Positions 1 through 7,708 of a stretch of DNA of 64,000 nt are shown here, in pieces. This stretch comes from Microbacterium sp. ABRD28 (lineage in GTDB: Bacteria > Actinomycetota > Actinomycetes > Actinomycetales > Microbacteriaceae). The notes below the pieces were generated by a model. That model was not told the DNA's origin, did not search any database, and saw only the letters and a program-made list of their open reading frames with translations. Position numbers and translations under genes: made by a program. The stretch is taken from the NCBI RefSeq assembly GCF_003850245.1, contig NZ_CP031015.1, forward strand, positions 434,001 through 498,000. The letters are read 5' to 3'. Within the stretch, counting starts at the first letter, position 1, and each line of letters opens with the position of its first letter.

Positions 1-144
1 CGCGGTCATGCCATGGCGATGGTCCACGTCATCACCAAGGGCGATCGAATCGACCCGAAGCACGTCGGTTCGGGTGGCACGCACGCCGACGCGGGCGACC
101 GTCTCTGGCTCGACGGCATCGCGACCAAGCCCGAAGGGTTCTGA
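1..144 (+). CDS. 3' end of an unidentified gene (partial)
   Basis: Reading frame 1 is open from the first base of the window to a TGA at 142-144, giving 47 residues that end in LDGIATKPEGF. The segment is rich in Gly, His and Asp and carries no domain I recognise. In-frame ATG codons at 13 and 19 could be starts of a very short protein, but the frame is already open upstream, so this is more likely the C-terminus of a gene that begins before the window. It runs convergent to the glycosylase gene, with a repeat-rich gap between them. Function unknown. Confidence 0.45.
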   Translation, partial: RGHAMAMVHVITKGDRIDPKHVGSGGTHADAGDRLWLDGIATKPEGF

Positions 145-235
145 GGTCGCGTTCGGCTTCGGAGGTCGCTCCAGGTCTGAGTTCGAGGTCTGAGGTCGAG
201 GTCGAGGCCGAGGTCTGAGGTCGCGGTCGAGGATG
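145..235. repeat. Imperfect GAGGTC hexamer tandem repeat
   Basis: Directly after the stop of the partial upstream gene the sequence is built from roughly a dozen imperfect copies of a six-base unit close to GAGGTC (variants TGAGGTC, GAGGCC, GCGGTC). It lies in the convergent gap before the glycosylase gene. No dyad typical of a terminator is evident inside it. The remaining bases to 286 hold nothing I can name. Copy number may vary between strains because short tandem repeats slip easily; that is inference. Confidence 0.6.
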
Positions 236-286
236 AACACCGCGACCGCCGAGCGCACGGGATACCACCGTCGGTCGTCGTGCCGC

Positions 287-1036
287 TCAGATGTCGCGGC
301 TGCCGGCCTCGCGGGCACCCCGTCCCCACCGGAAGGCCGACACCGTCGGGTCGCCGTCGATCCGGAAACGCCACGGGAACACGGCGGTTCCCGCGACTCC
401 TGCGACACCGACCCGCGGCCCCGCGACCGTCTCCGGAAAAGGTTCATCAGAGAGGAGGAGTCTCGCCACCGCTCCCGCGCGCGGCTCGGAGGTGATCGCG
501 TCGATTCCATCGTGAATCGGATGGCGCAGGCCGACCGCCTGCCCCAATCGGCCGGGCCCGCGAGCGAGGTCACGATCCGGGAGGGTGAGACGAGGAGAAT
601 CACCGCCGGTGGGAAGCGGCACGCGGGTGGCGGTGCGACGGCGGGCCGCGGCATCCTTCCCGCTCACGACCTCTCCCGCGCGGAGGAGGATTCCACCGGC
701 GATGCCCTCGGGGCCGCACACGACGTTCACGCACGAATGGATCCCGTGACTGAGGTAGACGTAGAGGTGGCCGGGCTCGCCCCACATGGTGGCGTTGCGC
801 GCGGTCGGCCCCATCCGGGCGTGCGACCCGGGATCGGGCACCGGGCCCGTGCCCCGACCGTGGTAGGCCTCGACCTCGGTGAGGCGGACGGCGACGGTCT
901 CTCCGTCGACGCTCACCTCGAGGATTCCTCCGAGCAGCCGCGGCGCGACGTCGACGGGCAGACCCGTCACGTCGGCGCGGGAGGCCGGGCGGAGCCCCGA
1001 GCCGGCCCCGACAGGCTGATCGGGGATCGAACTCAC
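287..1036 (-). CDS. mpg: DNA-3-methyladenine glycosylase, AAG/MPG family
   Basis: Base-excision repair enzyme that removes alkylated purines such as 3-methyladenine. The 249-residue product shows the AAG-family hallmark TEVEAYHG with its catalytic glutamate, then DPGSHARMGPTARNATMWG and YLSHGIHSCVNVV, covering the nucleotide-flipping and active-site core. Length matches the bacterial family (about 200-250). I chose the GTG at 1036 because it forms a GTGA overlap with the stop of the preceding gene (1033-1035), the pattern used repeatedly in this window; an upstream in-frame start at 1057 is possible but would overlap the previous gene by 25 bases. It is the last gene of a long minus-strand run that begins with zinc uptake genes, though it may simply be read through from its neighbour. 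Family assignment is secure; any link to zinc stress is speculative. Confidence 0.88.
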   Translation of the reverse strand: MSSIPDQPVGAGSGLRPASRADVTGLPVDVAPRLLGGILEVSVDGETVAVRLTEVEAYHGRGTGPVPDPGSHARMGPTARNATMWGEPGHLYVYLSHGIHSCVNVVCGPEGIAGGILLRAGEVVSGKDAAARRRTATRVPLPTGGDSPRLTLPDRDLARGPGRLGQAVGLRHPIHDGIDAITSEPRAGAVARLLLSDEPFPETVAGPRVGVAGVAGTAVFPWRFRIDGDPTVSAFRWGRGAREAGSRDI

Positions 1037-2451
1037 CGCGGGGGCACCTGACACCACGAGATGTCGAAGCCCTGCAGCGAGACGACCTGCGTACCGTCGT
1101 CGATCTCGATGATGCGGGTCTGCAGCCGTTCGGGAAGCGGCAAGCGGTAGTCGTCGTACGCGTTCTGCGCCGCGGCCGGTGCGACGAGCACCGCCAGGTA
1201 GCGCGCGCTCGGCGATACGCAGGTCTGCACGACGGCGTCCTCCGCGCCGATCTCGGTCAGGGCGCTGGTGGCCCCGTCAGCTCCGACCCGCACGACGGCG
1301 GTCGATCCGGTCGGGCTGCCGTCGCTGCCGAACACCGCGGCGGAGCGGATCGTCCCGCCATCCGGCATGGGCGTGATCGTGGTGACCGTCCCGAGATCGG
1401 TATCGGGAACACCGAGCGGCTCTTCCGAGGCATCCGTCAGATCGATCACCGCCGGCCCGTCCGCGCGCTCGACAACCGCTTCCGACGAGCCGCGCGCGAT
1501 CCCGCTGATCGACAACGCCGTCCCGAGCGCCGTCGAATCCGCACCGTCGGCGCCCGTCAGGAGAAGCTGCCCATCGAAGGAGAGGAGCAGGATGCTGTCG
1601 GTGTCGGGCACGAATCGCCACTCCGCGATGCGGGGGTCGGCGCCCTCGATCGCGATCTCGGTGGGTTCGACCTCGGCGGCGCCCCGGGCGAGCGATGCCG
1701 TGTACAGGCGGCTCTCCTGGGCGCCTTCGGCGCTGACATCCTCATCGGTGTACAGGTAACCGACCACTTCGCCGCGGTCGGCGCTCTGCAGATTCGTGAC
1801 GAACCCGTCGCCGGGCAGCGGAAGGCTGCGTTCGTCGCCGCCGTCCAGATCCGTCACGATCAGCTCGGCCGATCCGTCGTCGTCGAGCACCGACATCACC
1901 AGGTGCCGCGAGGTCGCGCGGAAGTCCTCGATGTGCGGGTGGGTGAACACCGCCTCGGCATCGTCGCCGGTGAGATCGGTGCGGAACACCGTGTCGCCGC
2001 CATTCCCGCGCTGCAGCAGGAAGACCTCCGCGCGCGGCGTACGGAACGTCTCGGTGACCTCGGTGGCGGGTCCTCCGCCTGCCGCGGCCAGCCCTTCGAT
2101 GGTGATCGTGTACTCGGTGTCATCCCGCAGCGGCAGCCCGAAGCGCACGCCGAGGTTCCGCCCCGAGGTGTCGACCGCGAAGGGGACCTCGGGGGTGATG
2201 CTGACCTGGTCGGCTGTCACCTCGGCCAGCGGCAGCGAGGTCGAGACGATCAACCGACCTCCGGAGGCCGCAGCGGCTGCCTCGGGGTCGACATCGACCG
2301 CCGTCACTCGTGGCCCCTGGAGAGTGCTCACAGCGGCACCCGCGAGACCCAGGGCGCCCAGAAGCGCGGCGACGATGAGGAAGGGCAGCACGAACGCGCG
2401 ACGAGGCGTGGGCCGCGCACGCTCCGACGAGCGCGCGCGGTCAGTACTCAT
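1033..2451 (-). CDS. Membrane-anchored extracytoplasmic protein, Ig-like plus propeller-like repeats
   Basis: Product of 472 residues, function unknown. A short Arg-rich N-terminus precedes one hydrophobic segment (about residues 20-42), so the rest is probably outside the membrane. Residues about 50-135 look like an Ig-like/Big domain ending in TEVTETFRTPR. The remainder has repeated blade-like stretches (for example RTDLTGDDAEAVF and VTDLDGGDERSL) typical of TolB/WD-like beta-propellers. Two cysteines near the C-terminus (VVQTCVSP and SWCQVPPR) could form a disulfide. The start at 2451 overlaps the TIGR03943-family gene by 11 bases and the stop overlaps the glycosylase start, so it is embedded in the same operon as the permease pair. 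A role as extracytoplasmic partner of that permease is inference. Confidence 0.7.
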   Translation of the reverse strand: MSTDRARSSERARPTPRRAFVLPFLIVAALLGALGLAGAAVSTLQGPRVTAVDVDPEAAAAASGGRLIVSTSLPLAEVTADQVSITPEVPFAVDTSGRNLGVRFGLPLRDDTEYTITIEGLAAAGGGPATEVTETFRTPRAEVFLLQRGNGGDTVFRTDLTGDDAEAVFTHPHIEDFRATSRHLVMSVLDDDGSAELIVTDLDGGDERSLPLPGDGFVTNLQSADRGEVVGYLYTDEDVSAEGAQESRLYTASLARGAAEVEPTEIAIEGADPRIAEWRFVPDTDSILLLSFDGQLLLTGADGADSTALGTALSISGIARGSSEAVVERADGPAVIDLTDASEEPLGVPDTDLGTVTTITPMPDGGTIRSAAVFGSDGSPTGSTAVVRVGADGATSALTEIGAEDAVVQTCVSPSARYLAVLVAPAAAQNAYDDYRLPLPERLQTRIIEIDDGTQVVSLQGFDISWCQVPPR

Positions 2452-3361
2452 ACGGGTCCTCGGGCTCGTCGATCAGTTCGACCGTCGCCGCATCGATGAA
2501 CAGTCGTCCATCGGAGTTGGCGCGCACCATGCCGTCGACCGTGACCCACTGTCCGGTCTCGGCGTCGGCGGAGGCCTCGTTCTCGCCGACCGCGACAGGG
2601 ATGCTGGCCGACTGGGCGTCGATGACGCAGTGGGTGATCACCAGGCGCGACAGCGCGAATCCGCCGCCGTCCCCGGGCGTGACGAATCCGGTCAGCGTCA
2701 CCGGGTCGCCGTCGAACGCCTCGGGGTTCGTCGCGGTGGCGAAGACCGCCGACCACTCCCCGACGCCGAACGAGGCGGTGTCGCCGGTGCGGGCGAGGGT
2801 GACCACATCGGTTCCGCCGAAGAGGGGCGGCGCCCCGACGTCGCGCGAGATCGCGAGTTCGGCCGACAGGGAGCGCGGGGGGAGGACGAGTGTCAGCAGC
2901 ACGACCGCCGTCGCGAGGACCGCCCCGGTCCCGGTCGCGATCATCCCGAGGGAGCGACGGCGGGACGCGCGCGATGCACGGGAGGGACGAGGACGGGATG
3001 CCGCGGTACGCGCCTGCGCACGCGTCGCGACCCGGGTGACGACGTGCGCCCCGTGGTCGAGGGAGTGGCGGACGTCGGGATCGGTCGCATGCCCGTTCCC
3101 GTGCTCGTGCCCGTGGTGGTGTCCCTCACCACCGTCACCATGATCGTGCCCGTGGTCGTCTTCAGCGCCGACCGGGAGAAGGAAGCTCAACACCGCACCG
3201 ATCAGCACGAGGACCGACATCGACACCGCGAACCACGACGATTCGGGGTTGATGTAGAGACCCAGCCGCCCGGTGAGGGCGAGCGAGACGGTGATGACGG
3301 CGAGGATCGCGGCGAGGCCCACACCGAGCCAGCGCGTGAGGAGGGCGGAACGCTCAGGCAA
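2441..3361 (-). CDS. TIGR03943/DUF1980-family permease partner
   Basis: The 306-residue protein has two hydrophobic N-terminal segments, a long His/Asp/Gly-rich loop (residues about 68-100, many HGH and HHHG runs), a basic Arg/Ser/Ala linker, a third membrane segment and an extracytoplasmic domain ending with VDGMVRANSDGRLFIDA. This is the architecture of the TIGR03943 family, known to sit beside DUF318/ArsP-like permeases as a two-component transporter of unproven substrate. The His loop and the upstream Zur gene suggest zinc or another transition metal. The start is uncertain: the frame opens at a TTG (3361) overlapping the permease stop (3354-3356), and an internal GTG is possible. Confidence 0.75.
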   Translation of the reverse strand: MPERSALLTRWLGVGLAAILAVITVSLALTGRLGLYINPESSWFAVSMSVLVLIGAVLSFLLPVGAEDDHGHDHGDGGEGHHHGHEHGNGHATDPDVRHSLDHGAHVVTRVATRAQARTAASRPRPSRASRASRRRSLGMIATGTGAVLATAVVLLTLVLPPRSLSAELAISRDVGAPPLFGGTDVVTLARTGDTASFGVGEWSAVFATATNPEAFDGDPVTLTGFVTPGDGGGFALSRLVITHCVIDAQSASIPVAVGENEASADAETGQWVTVDGMVRANSDGRLFIDAATVELIDEPEDPYEY

Positions 3362-4448
3362 AGAGGTTCACCCCCGTCCCGATCGCGAAGGCGGCGAGGA
3401 GCACCACGACGACGACACCTGCGAGCGCTCGGGTGGTGAAGGTGGTGCGCATGAGGGCGAGCATCTTGACGTCGACGAGGGGTCCGACGAGCAGGAACGC
3501 CACCAATGACCCTGGCGTGAACGTCGAGGCGAACGACAGCGCGAAGAACGAGTCGACGTTCGAGCAGATCGACACCACCATCGCCAAGGCGATCATCGCG
3601 ACGATCGACAGCGCCGGGTTCGACCCGATCGCCAACAGGACGTCTCGCGGGATCAGCACCTGCACGGCTCCGGCGATCGCCGACCCGATGATGAGTGCCG
3701 GCATCACGGCCCGCAGCTCGATCACGAACTGCGCGAGACTGCGACGCCCGCGCTCGTTGAGGGCACCGGCCGACCCGGCCTCGACCGGACCGCGCGCCAG
3801 CTGCAGCGCGCAGGTGTCGCGGAAGCGGTCGGTGAGGAGCGCGTCGGGGTCGGGATGACGGCTGTAGAGCCACCCGATGAGGTTCGCGATGAGATACCCG
3901 CCGATGAGTCGGACGATCAGGATCCCGTCGTCGAAGCCGAACGCGGCGTGGGTGGTGATGATGACGATCGGGTTCACGATCGGCGCGGCGATGAGGAACG
4001 TCATCGTCTCGGACACGCTGAACCCGCGCATCAAGAGACCCCGGGCGAACGGGACGTTGCCGCATTCGCAGACCGGGATCAGCATGCCGAGGAGGGAGAG
4101 GACGGTCCGGCGCGCCCAGGCTCGCCGCGGCATCCATCTTTCGATCAGTCCCGGTGGCACCCACACCTGCACCGCGATCGAGAGCACGACGCCGAGGACG
4201 ACGAAGGGAAGCGACTCGATCAGCACGCTGACGGCGAGCGTGAGCCCGTCCTGCGCGCGGGTGGGCAGCGGGTCGGGAAAGATCGCAGGGGCGAGAGCGT
4301 CGATGAGGAAGAGCCCGACGATGACCGCGGCACCGATGCCGAGGGCGACCAGCGCACGTGCGGACGACGACGGCCGCGGCCCCTCCGGGGTCACGGTGCG
4401 ATCGCGGCGCCCGGGGGCGACGCGGGGGGCCGGATCAGTCCGTGTCAC
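3354..4448 (-). CDS. DUF318/ArsP_1-family permease
   Basis: Integral membrane protein of 364 residues with about eight predicted membrane segments. It carries the conserved Cys motif PVCECGNVPFARGLL and the repeated glycine/asparagine motif SICSNVDSFFALSFA of the DUF318 (ArsP_1-like) permease family, members of which are predicted metal or metalloid exporters. The frame extends to 4559, but I favour the GTG at 4448 (or 4454): a GGAG lies 9 bases upstream and the overlap with the regulator gene is then only 14 bases. It is directly downstream of zur and directly upstream of its TIGR03943 partner, so co-transcription with zinc genes is very likely. Substrate is not known from sequence. Confidence 0.82.
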   Translation of the reverse strand: MTRTDPAPRVAPGRRDRTVTPEGPRPSSSARALVALGIGAAVIVGLFLIDALAPAIFPDPLPTRAQDGLTLAVSVLIESLPFVVLGVVLSIAVQVWVPPGLIERWMPRRAWARRTVLSLLGMLIPVCECGNVPFARGLLMRGFSVSETMTFLIAAPIVNPIVIITTHAAFGFDDGILIVRLIGGYLIANLIGWLYSRHPDPDALLTDRFRDTCALQLARGPVEAGSAGALNERGRRSLAQFVIELRAVMPALIIGSAIAGAVQVLIPRDVLLAIGSNPALSIVAMIALAMVVSICSNVDSFFALSFASTFTPGSLVAFLLVGPLVDVKMLALMRTTFTTRALAGVVVVVLLAAFAIGTGVNLFA

Positions 4449-4845
4449 GCTCACCGGCTCCGGCCGTGCAGGCGGAGCAGTATCCGAAGATGTCGACGAT
4501 GTGCTCGGCCTGACTGAACCCGTGGGCGGCCGCGGTGCGCCGCGCCCAGTCCTCGACATCCGTCGCTTCGATCTCGACGGTCACGCCGCAGTTGCGGCAG
4601 ATCAGGTGGTGGTGGTGACCGGTCGACACGCAGGCCCGGTAGAGGCTTTCGCCCTCGGGGCTCTGCAGCGAATCGGCCTGGCCATTCGCGGCGAGCCCGG
4701 CCAGTGCCCGATACACCGTCGCCAGCCCGATACCGGTGTTCTCGTCGCGGAGGGTGGCGTGCAGCGACTGAGCGCTGACGAAGCCGCGGGCGTCGGCGAG
4801 GGCTTCGCGCACGCGTTCGCGCTGCCACGTGTTCCGCTGGGCCAT
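4435..4845 (-). CDS. zur: Fur-family zinc uptake regulator (Zur)
   Basis: Fur-family repressor of 136 residues. It has an N-terminal winged helix (ATVYRALAGLAANG is the recognition-helix signature), the metal-sensing hinge with TGHHHHLICRNCG, and a C-terminal CSAC, giving the paired CxxC structural zinc site. It starts two bases after the permease gene stop. Fur paralogues sensing iron, zinc or manganese are hard to tell apart by sequence. I call Zur because the genes in the same run encode zinc-type ABC uptake proteins with His-rich segments, a cysteine-free L36 sits nearby, and palindromes matching actinobacterial Zur boxes lie in the promoter gaps. It is probably co-expressed with, and represses, the uptake operon in zinc-replete cells. 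Confidence 0.85.
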   Translation of the reverse strand: MAQRNTWQRERVREALADARGFVSAQSLHATLRDENTGIGLATVYRALAGLAANGQADSLQSPEGESLYRACVSTGHHHHLICRNCGVTVEIEATDVEDWARRTAAAHGFSQAEHIVDIFGYCSACTAGAGERDTD

Positions 4846-4847
4846 GG

Positions 4848-5756
4848 TCAGGAGTTTACCGAGCCGCCCTGAGCCACCGCTGGACGCCCCTCTCCCCCAC
4901 GCTCACGGGTCACCCGACCCTGGCGCGCACCGATCGCACGGCACACCAGATAGATCACGAACGAGATCGTGGTGATGTAGGGGCTCACCGGAAGCGTGCC
5001 GGCGATGGCGAGAAGGATGCCGCCCACCGCGGACACGAAGCCGAAGGTCGCCGCCAGCAGCGGCACCGAGAGGGGCCCGTGGGCCACGCGCATCGCCGCG
5101 GCGGCCGGTGTCACCAGCAGCGCCATGACCAGGAGGGCGCCGATGATGTGCACGGCGACGGCGACGATGAGGCCGAGCAGGAGCATGAACAGCAGCGACA
5201 CTGCGGTCGTGGGCACGCCGCGCGCCGCTGCCGACTGCGGGTCGAGGGAGTCGAACCGCAGAGGCCGCCAGATCACCAGCATCCCGAGCAGCACGACTGC
5301 GCTGATGCCGATCAGCCAGCCGAGCTGGCCGGTCTGCACCGACACAATCTGCCCGGTCAGCAGGCTGAAGCGGTTGGCACTGCGCCCGTCGTAGAGGGAG
5401 AGGAACAGGATGCCGAGGCCGAGGCCGAACGGCATCAGGACGCCGATGATCGAGTTGCGGTCTCGGGCGCGAGCGCCGAGCCAGCCGATCAGGGCAGCGG
5501 CGATGAGAGATCCGAAGATCGAGCCGGTCACGACGTCGACGCCGATCAGGAGCGCCGCTGCGGCGCCGGCGAAGGAGAGCTCGCTGATGCCGTGCACGGC
5601 GAAGGCCATGTCGCGCTGCATGACGAAGACGCCGACGAGACCGCCGACCAGGCCCAGCGCGGCACCCGCCCAGACGGCGTTGGATACGAGTCCGAGCAGC
5701 TGGCCGTAGACCGGAAGGCCACCGAACATGGCCTCCCAGATGGCGTCCCAGCTCAC
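4848..5756 (-). CDS. Zinc/manganese-type ABC transporter permease (ZnuB-like)
   Basis: Membrane component of an ABC-3 family importer, 302 residues with about eight hydrophobic segments. The segment VMQRDMAFAVHGISELSFAG and the later GALLVMALLVTPAAAAM are typical of ZnuB/MntB-type permeases. The GTG start at 5756 overlaps the stop of the ATPase gene (GTGA), and the stop precedes zur by two bases, so transporter and regulator are translated from one message. The C-terminal 25 residues are hydrophilic and variable. Specificity for zinc is inferred from neighbours. Confidence 0.88.
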   Translation of the reverse strand: MSWDAIWEAMFGGLPVYGQLLGLVSNAVWAGAALGLVGGLVGVFVMQRDMAFAVHGISELSFAGAAAALLIGVDVVTGSIFGSLIAAALIGWLGARARDRNSIIGVLMPFGLGLGILFLSLYDGRSANRFSLLTGQIVSVQTGQLGWLIGISAVVLLGMLVIWRPLRFDSLDPQSAAARGVPTTAVSLLFMLLLGLIVAVAVHIIGALLVMALLVTPAAAAMRVAHGPLSVPLLAATFGFVSAVGGILLAIAGTLPVSPYITTISFVIYLVCRAIGARQGRVTRERGGEGRPAVAQGGSVNS

Positions 5757-6571
5757 GAGTGGTCCTCGTCGTGGTGGTGATGGTGGGTTTCCTCCGCGTC
5801 CGGCGCGCCGACCACGACGAGCCGGTCGCCCGCCCGCAGGACGAAGACGGGCGTGCCGTACAGCTCGGTGAGGACGTCGGAGCGCAGCACCTCGTCGGGG
5901 CTGCCCAGGGTGAACCGCCCGCCGGCGATGTAGAGGATCCGGTCGACCTTTCCCAGCAGCGGGTTGACGTCGTGCGTGACGAGGAGCATCGCGGCGTTGC
6001 GCTCGCGGCGATGCCGGTCGATCAGATCCACGACGGCTCTCTGGTTCGCCAGGTCGAGACTCGTCAGCGGCTCGTCGCAGAGGAGAAGCTTCGGCTCGTC
6101 GGCGAGGGCCTGCCCGATGCGGAGGCGCTGCTGCTCCCCACCGGAGAGCACTCCGACCGGGCGATCGGCGAACGCTCGCGCCCCCACCTCGTCGATCAAC
6201 TTCTCCACGCGCGCGGCGTCGCGGCGTCGTGGGATCGGCAGTCCGAAGCGGTGGCCGTTGACTCCGAGGGCGACGACGTCGCGGCCCCGCAGGGCGACGT
6301 CGCGCGGCAGCGGCCGCGACTGCGGGATGTAGCCGATACGGCGGTTGCCCCCCGGGCGCACCGGCTCACCGAGCACCGAGATCGCGCCCGAGCTCAGCGA
6401 CTGGAGGCCCAGGATCGCCTGCAGCAAAGTCGTCTTCCCCGACCCGCTCGGGCCGAGCACGGCGATGAGCTCACCGGGCGCGACGGAGAGGTCGAGCCCC
6501 GCCCACAGCTCGCGGCCCGATCGCCGCAGCGCGGCATCCCGGATCTCGAGCGCAGGCGCGGTGGCCGTCAC
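5753..6571 (-). CDS. Zinc-type ABC transporter ATP-binding protein (ZnuC-like)
   Basis: ABC ATPase of 272 residues: Walker A GPSGSGKTT, Q-loop IPQSRPLP, signature LSGGEQQRLRIGQAL, Walker B LLLCDEPLTSLD and switch His in LLVTHDVN. After the canonical domain the protein ends in a metal-ligand-rich tail, ETHHHHHDEDHS, not a general part of this family. I chose the GTG at 6571 because it makes a GTGA overlap with the stop of the binding-protein gene; a longer form from 6616 is possible. The tail may sense or buffer zinc on the cytoplasmic side (inference). Confidence 0.88.
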   Translation of the reverse strand: MTATAPALEIRDAALRRSGRELWAGLDLSVAPGELIAVLGPSGSGKTTLLQAILGLQSLSSGAISVLGEPVRPGGNRRIGYIPQSRPLPRDVALRGRDVVALGVNGHRFGLPIPRRRDAARVEKLIDEVGARAFADRPVGVLSGGEQQRLRIGQALADEPKLLLCDEPLTSLDLANQRAVVDLIDRHRRERNAAMLLVTHDVNPLLGKVDRILYIAGGRFTLGSPDEVLRSDVLTELYGTPVFVLRAGDRLVVVGAPDAEETHHHHHDEDHS

Positions 6572-7674
6572 TCCGCCAGAGCGTCGCTGAGCGCTGCGAT
6601 GTTCGCCTGCATCCACGAGATGTAAGTCTCCCCCTCAGGGAGCGTTTCCGAAAACGCGATGACCGGGATGCCGAGAGTCTCGGCTTCTCCGACGACCTGC
6701 TCGGTCTCGGCTCCGCCCGTCTGGGTGTTGGTGATGACGACGCGCACATCGTCGGCGCGGAGCAGGTCGAGCGACTCGAGGAGTGTGGCGGGCGGAACAT
6801 CCTGTCCCTCTTCCACCGCCTCGCTGAAAGCATCGGGGGTGACATTGTCGAGACCCGCTTCGGCCGCGAGGTAGACCGGCACCGGCTCGGTCACGAACAC
6901 CCGCACGCCGTCGTTCGCGGAAGCGAGCTCGCTGAGCGAGTCTTCCAGGGCGTCGATCTCGGCGGTGAAAGCGTCGAGGTTCGCGGCGAAGACGTCGGCG
7001 TCGTCGGGGCGGAGCTCGGTGAGCTCGTCGGCGATCGTCTCCGCGACGTAGGCGATGGTGTGCGGGTCGTACCACACGTGCTCATTGAAGCCCTCGATGT
7101 GGTCGTGGCCGTGGCTGTGCTCTTCGCCCTCGGTGTGGGCTTCACCCTCGGCGTGGGCTTCGCCCTCGGCATGCGCTTCGCCCTCGGCGTGCGCGTGCTC
7201 CTCCTCCGCGGCCACCGCTGCATCCTCACCGGCCGTCGCGTCCTCGGAGTGTTCTTCGTCGCTGTGCTCTTCCCCGCCGGGGTAGTCGTGTGAGAACTCG
7301 ACGGCCGTGATCACGTGGGCCTCGCTGCCGCTGGACTCGATGAGCGCGTCGATGAACGAGTCGTAGCCGCCGCCGTTCTCGACGATGAGCTCGGCGTTCG
7401 AGATGGCGAGCGTGTCCTGAGCGCTCGGCTCGTAGGAGTGCGGATCCTGAGCCGCCGAGGTGACGATCGAGGTCACCTCGACCGCGTCGCCGCCGAGCTG
7501 TTCGACGATCTGCCCGTAGACATTGGTCGATGCAACGACCTGGAGGGCATCGCCGGCGGGTGTGGCATCGGCGCCGCTCGAGGATGAGGACGCGGAGGTG
7601 GTGGCGCAGCCGGCGAGTGCCAGAGCGGATGCTGCGCTGAAGGCGAGGGCGGTGATGGTTCGGGTCGCACGCAT
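6568..7674 (-). CDS. Zinc ABC transporter substrate-binding lipoprotein (ZnuA-like)
   Basis: Lipoprotein of 368 residues: signal peptide with lipobox ALALAGC (Cys23), then a cluster-9 (A-I) metal-binding fold. Putative ligands are His in DPHSYEPS and His in EHVWYDPH. In the second lobe the third ligand expected in ZnuA is replaced by TEPVPVYLAAEAGL, and the end shows NTQTGG and FSETLPEG, the pattern of a known divergent SBP subgroup. Between the first two ligands lies a long acidic/His loop with repeated EAHAEG units and SHGHDH, the kind of loop that captures zinc in ZnuA. The ATG at 7674 was chosen because the lipoprotein signal begins there; the frame continues upstream across a Zur box. 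First gene of the uptake operon. Confidence 0.88.
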   Translation of the reverse strand: MRATRTITALAFSAASALALAGCATTSASSSSSGADATPAGDALQVVASTNVYGQIVEQLGGDAVEVTSIVTSAAQDPHSYEPSAQDTLAISNAELIVENGGGYDSFIDALIESSGSEAHVITAVEFSHDYPGGEEHSDEEHSEDATAGEDAAVAAEEEHAHAEGEAHAEGEAHAEGEAHTEGEEHSHGHDHIEGFNEHVWYDPHTIAYVAETIADELTELRPDDADVFAANLDAFTAEIDALEDSLSELASANDGVRVFVTEPVPVYLAAEAGLDNVTPDAFSEAVEEGQDVPPATLLESLDLLRADDVRVVITNTQTGGAETEQVVGEAETLGIPVIAFSETLPEGETYISWMQANIAALSDALAE

Positions 7675-7693
7675 GCCCCCCATTGTAGCGGAG

Positions 7694-7708
7694 TGATAAT
7701 CGTTATCA
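7694..7708. promoter_or_regulatory. Zur-box-like operator upstream of the zinc SBP gene
   Basis: Perfect inverted repeat TGATAATCGTTATCA, 15 bp, ending 20 bases before the ATG of the binding-protein gene and just overlapping the stop codon of the CobW-like gene. It matches the 15-bp palindromic form of actinobacterial Zur boxes and resembles the other sites at 8792 and 10216. Repression of the uptake operon by the nearby Fur-family protein is inferred. Confidence 0.8.

Noticed and set aside
1796..3439. Plus-strand frame of 547 codons opposite the TIGR03943 and anchored-protein genes
   Set aside because: Ser/Arg/Pro-rich shadow without motif; the opposite strand has clear families.
7090..7280. 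CRISPR-like short repeats in the zinc SBP gene
   Set aside because: They encode EAHAEG amino acid repeats in frame; no spacer pattern or cas genes.
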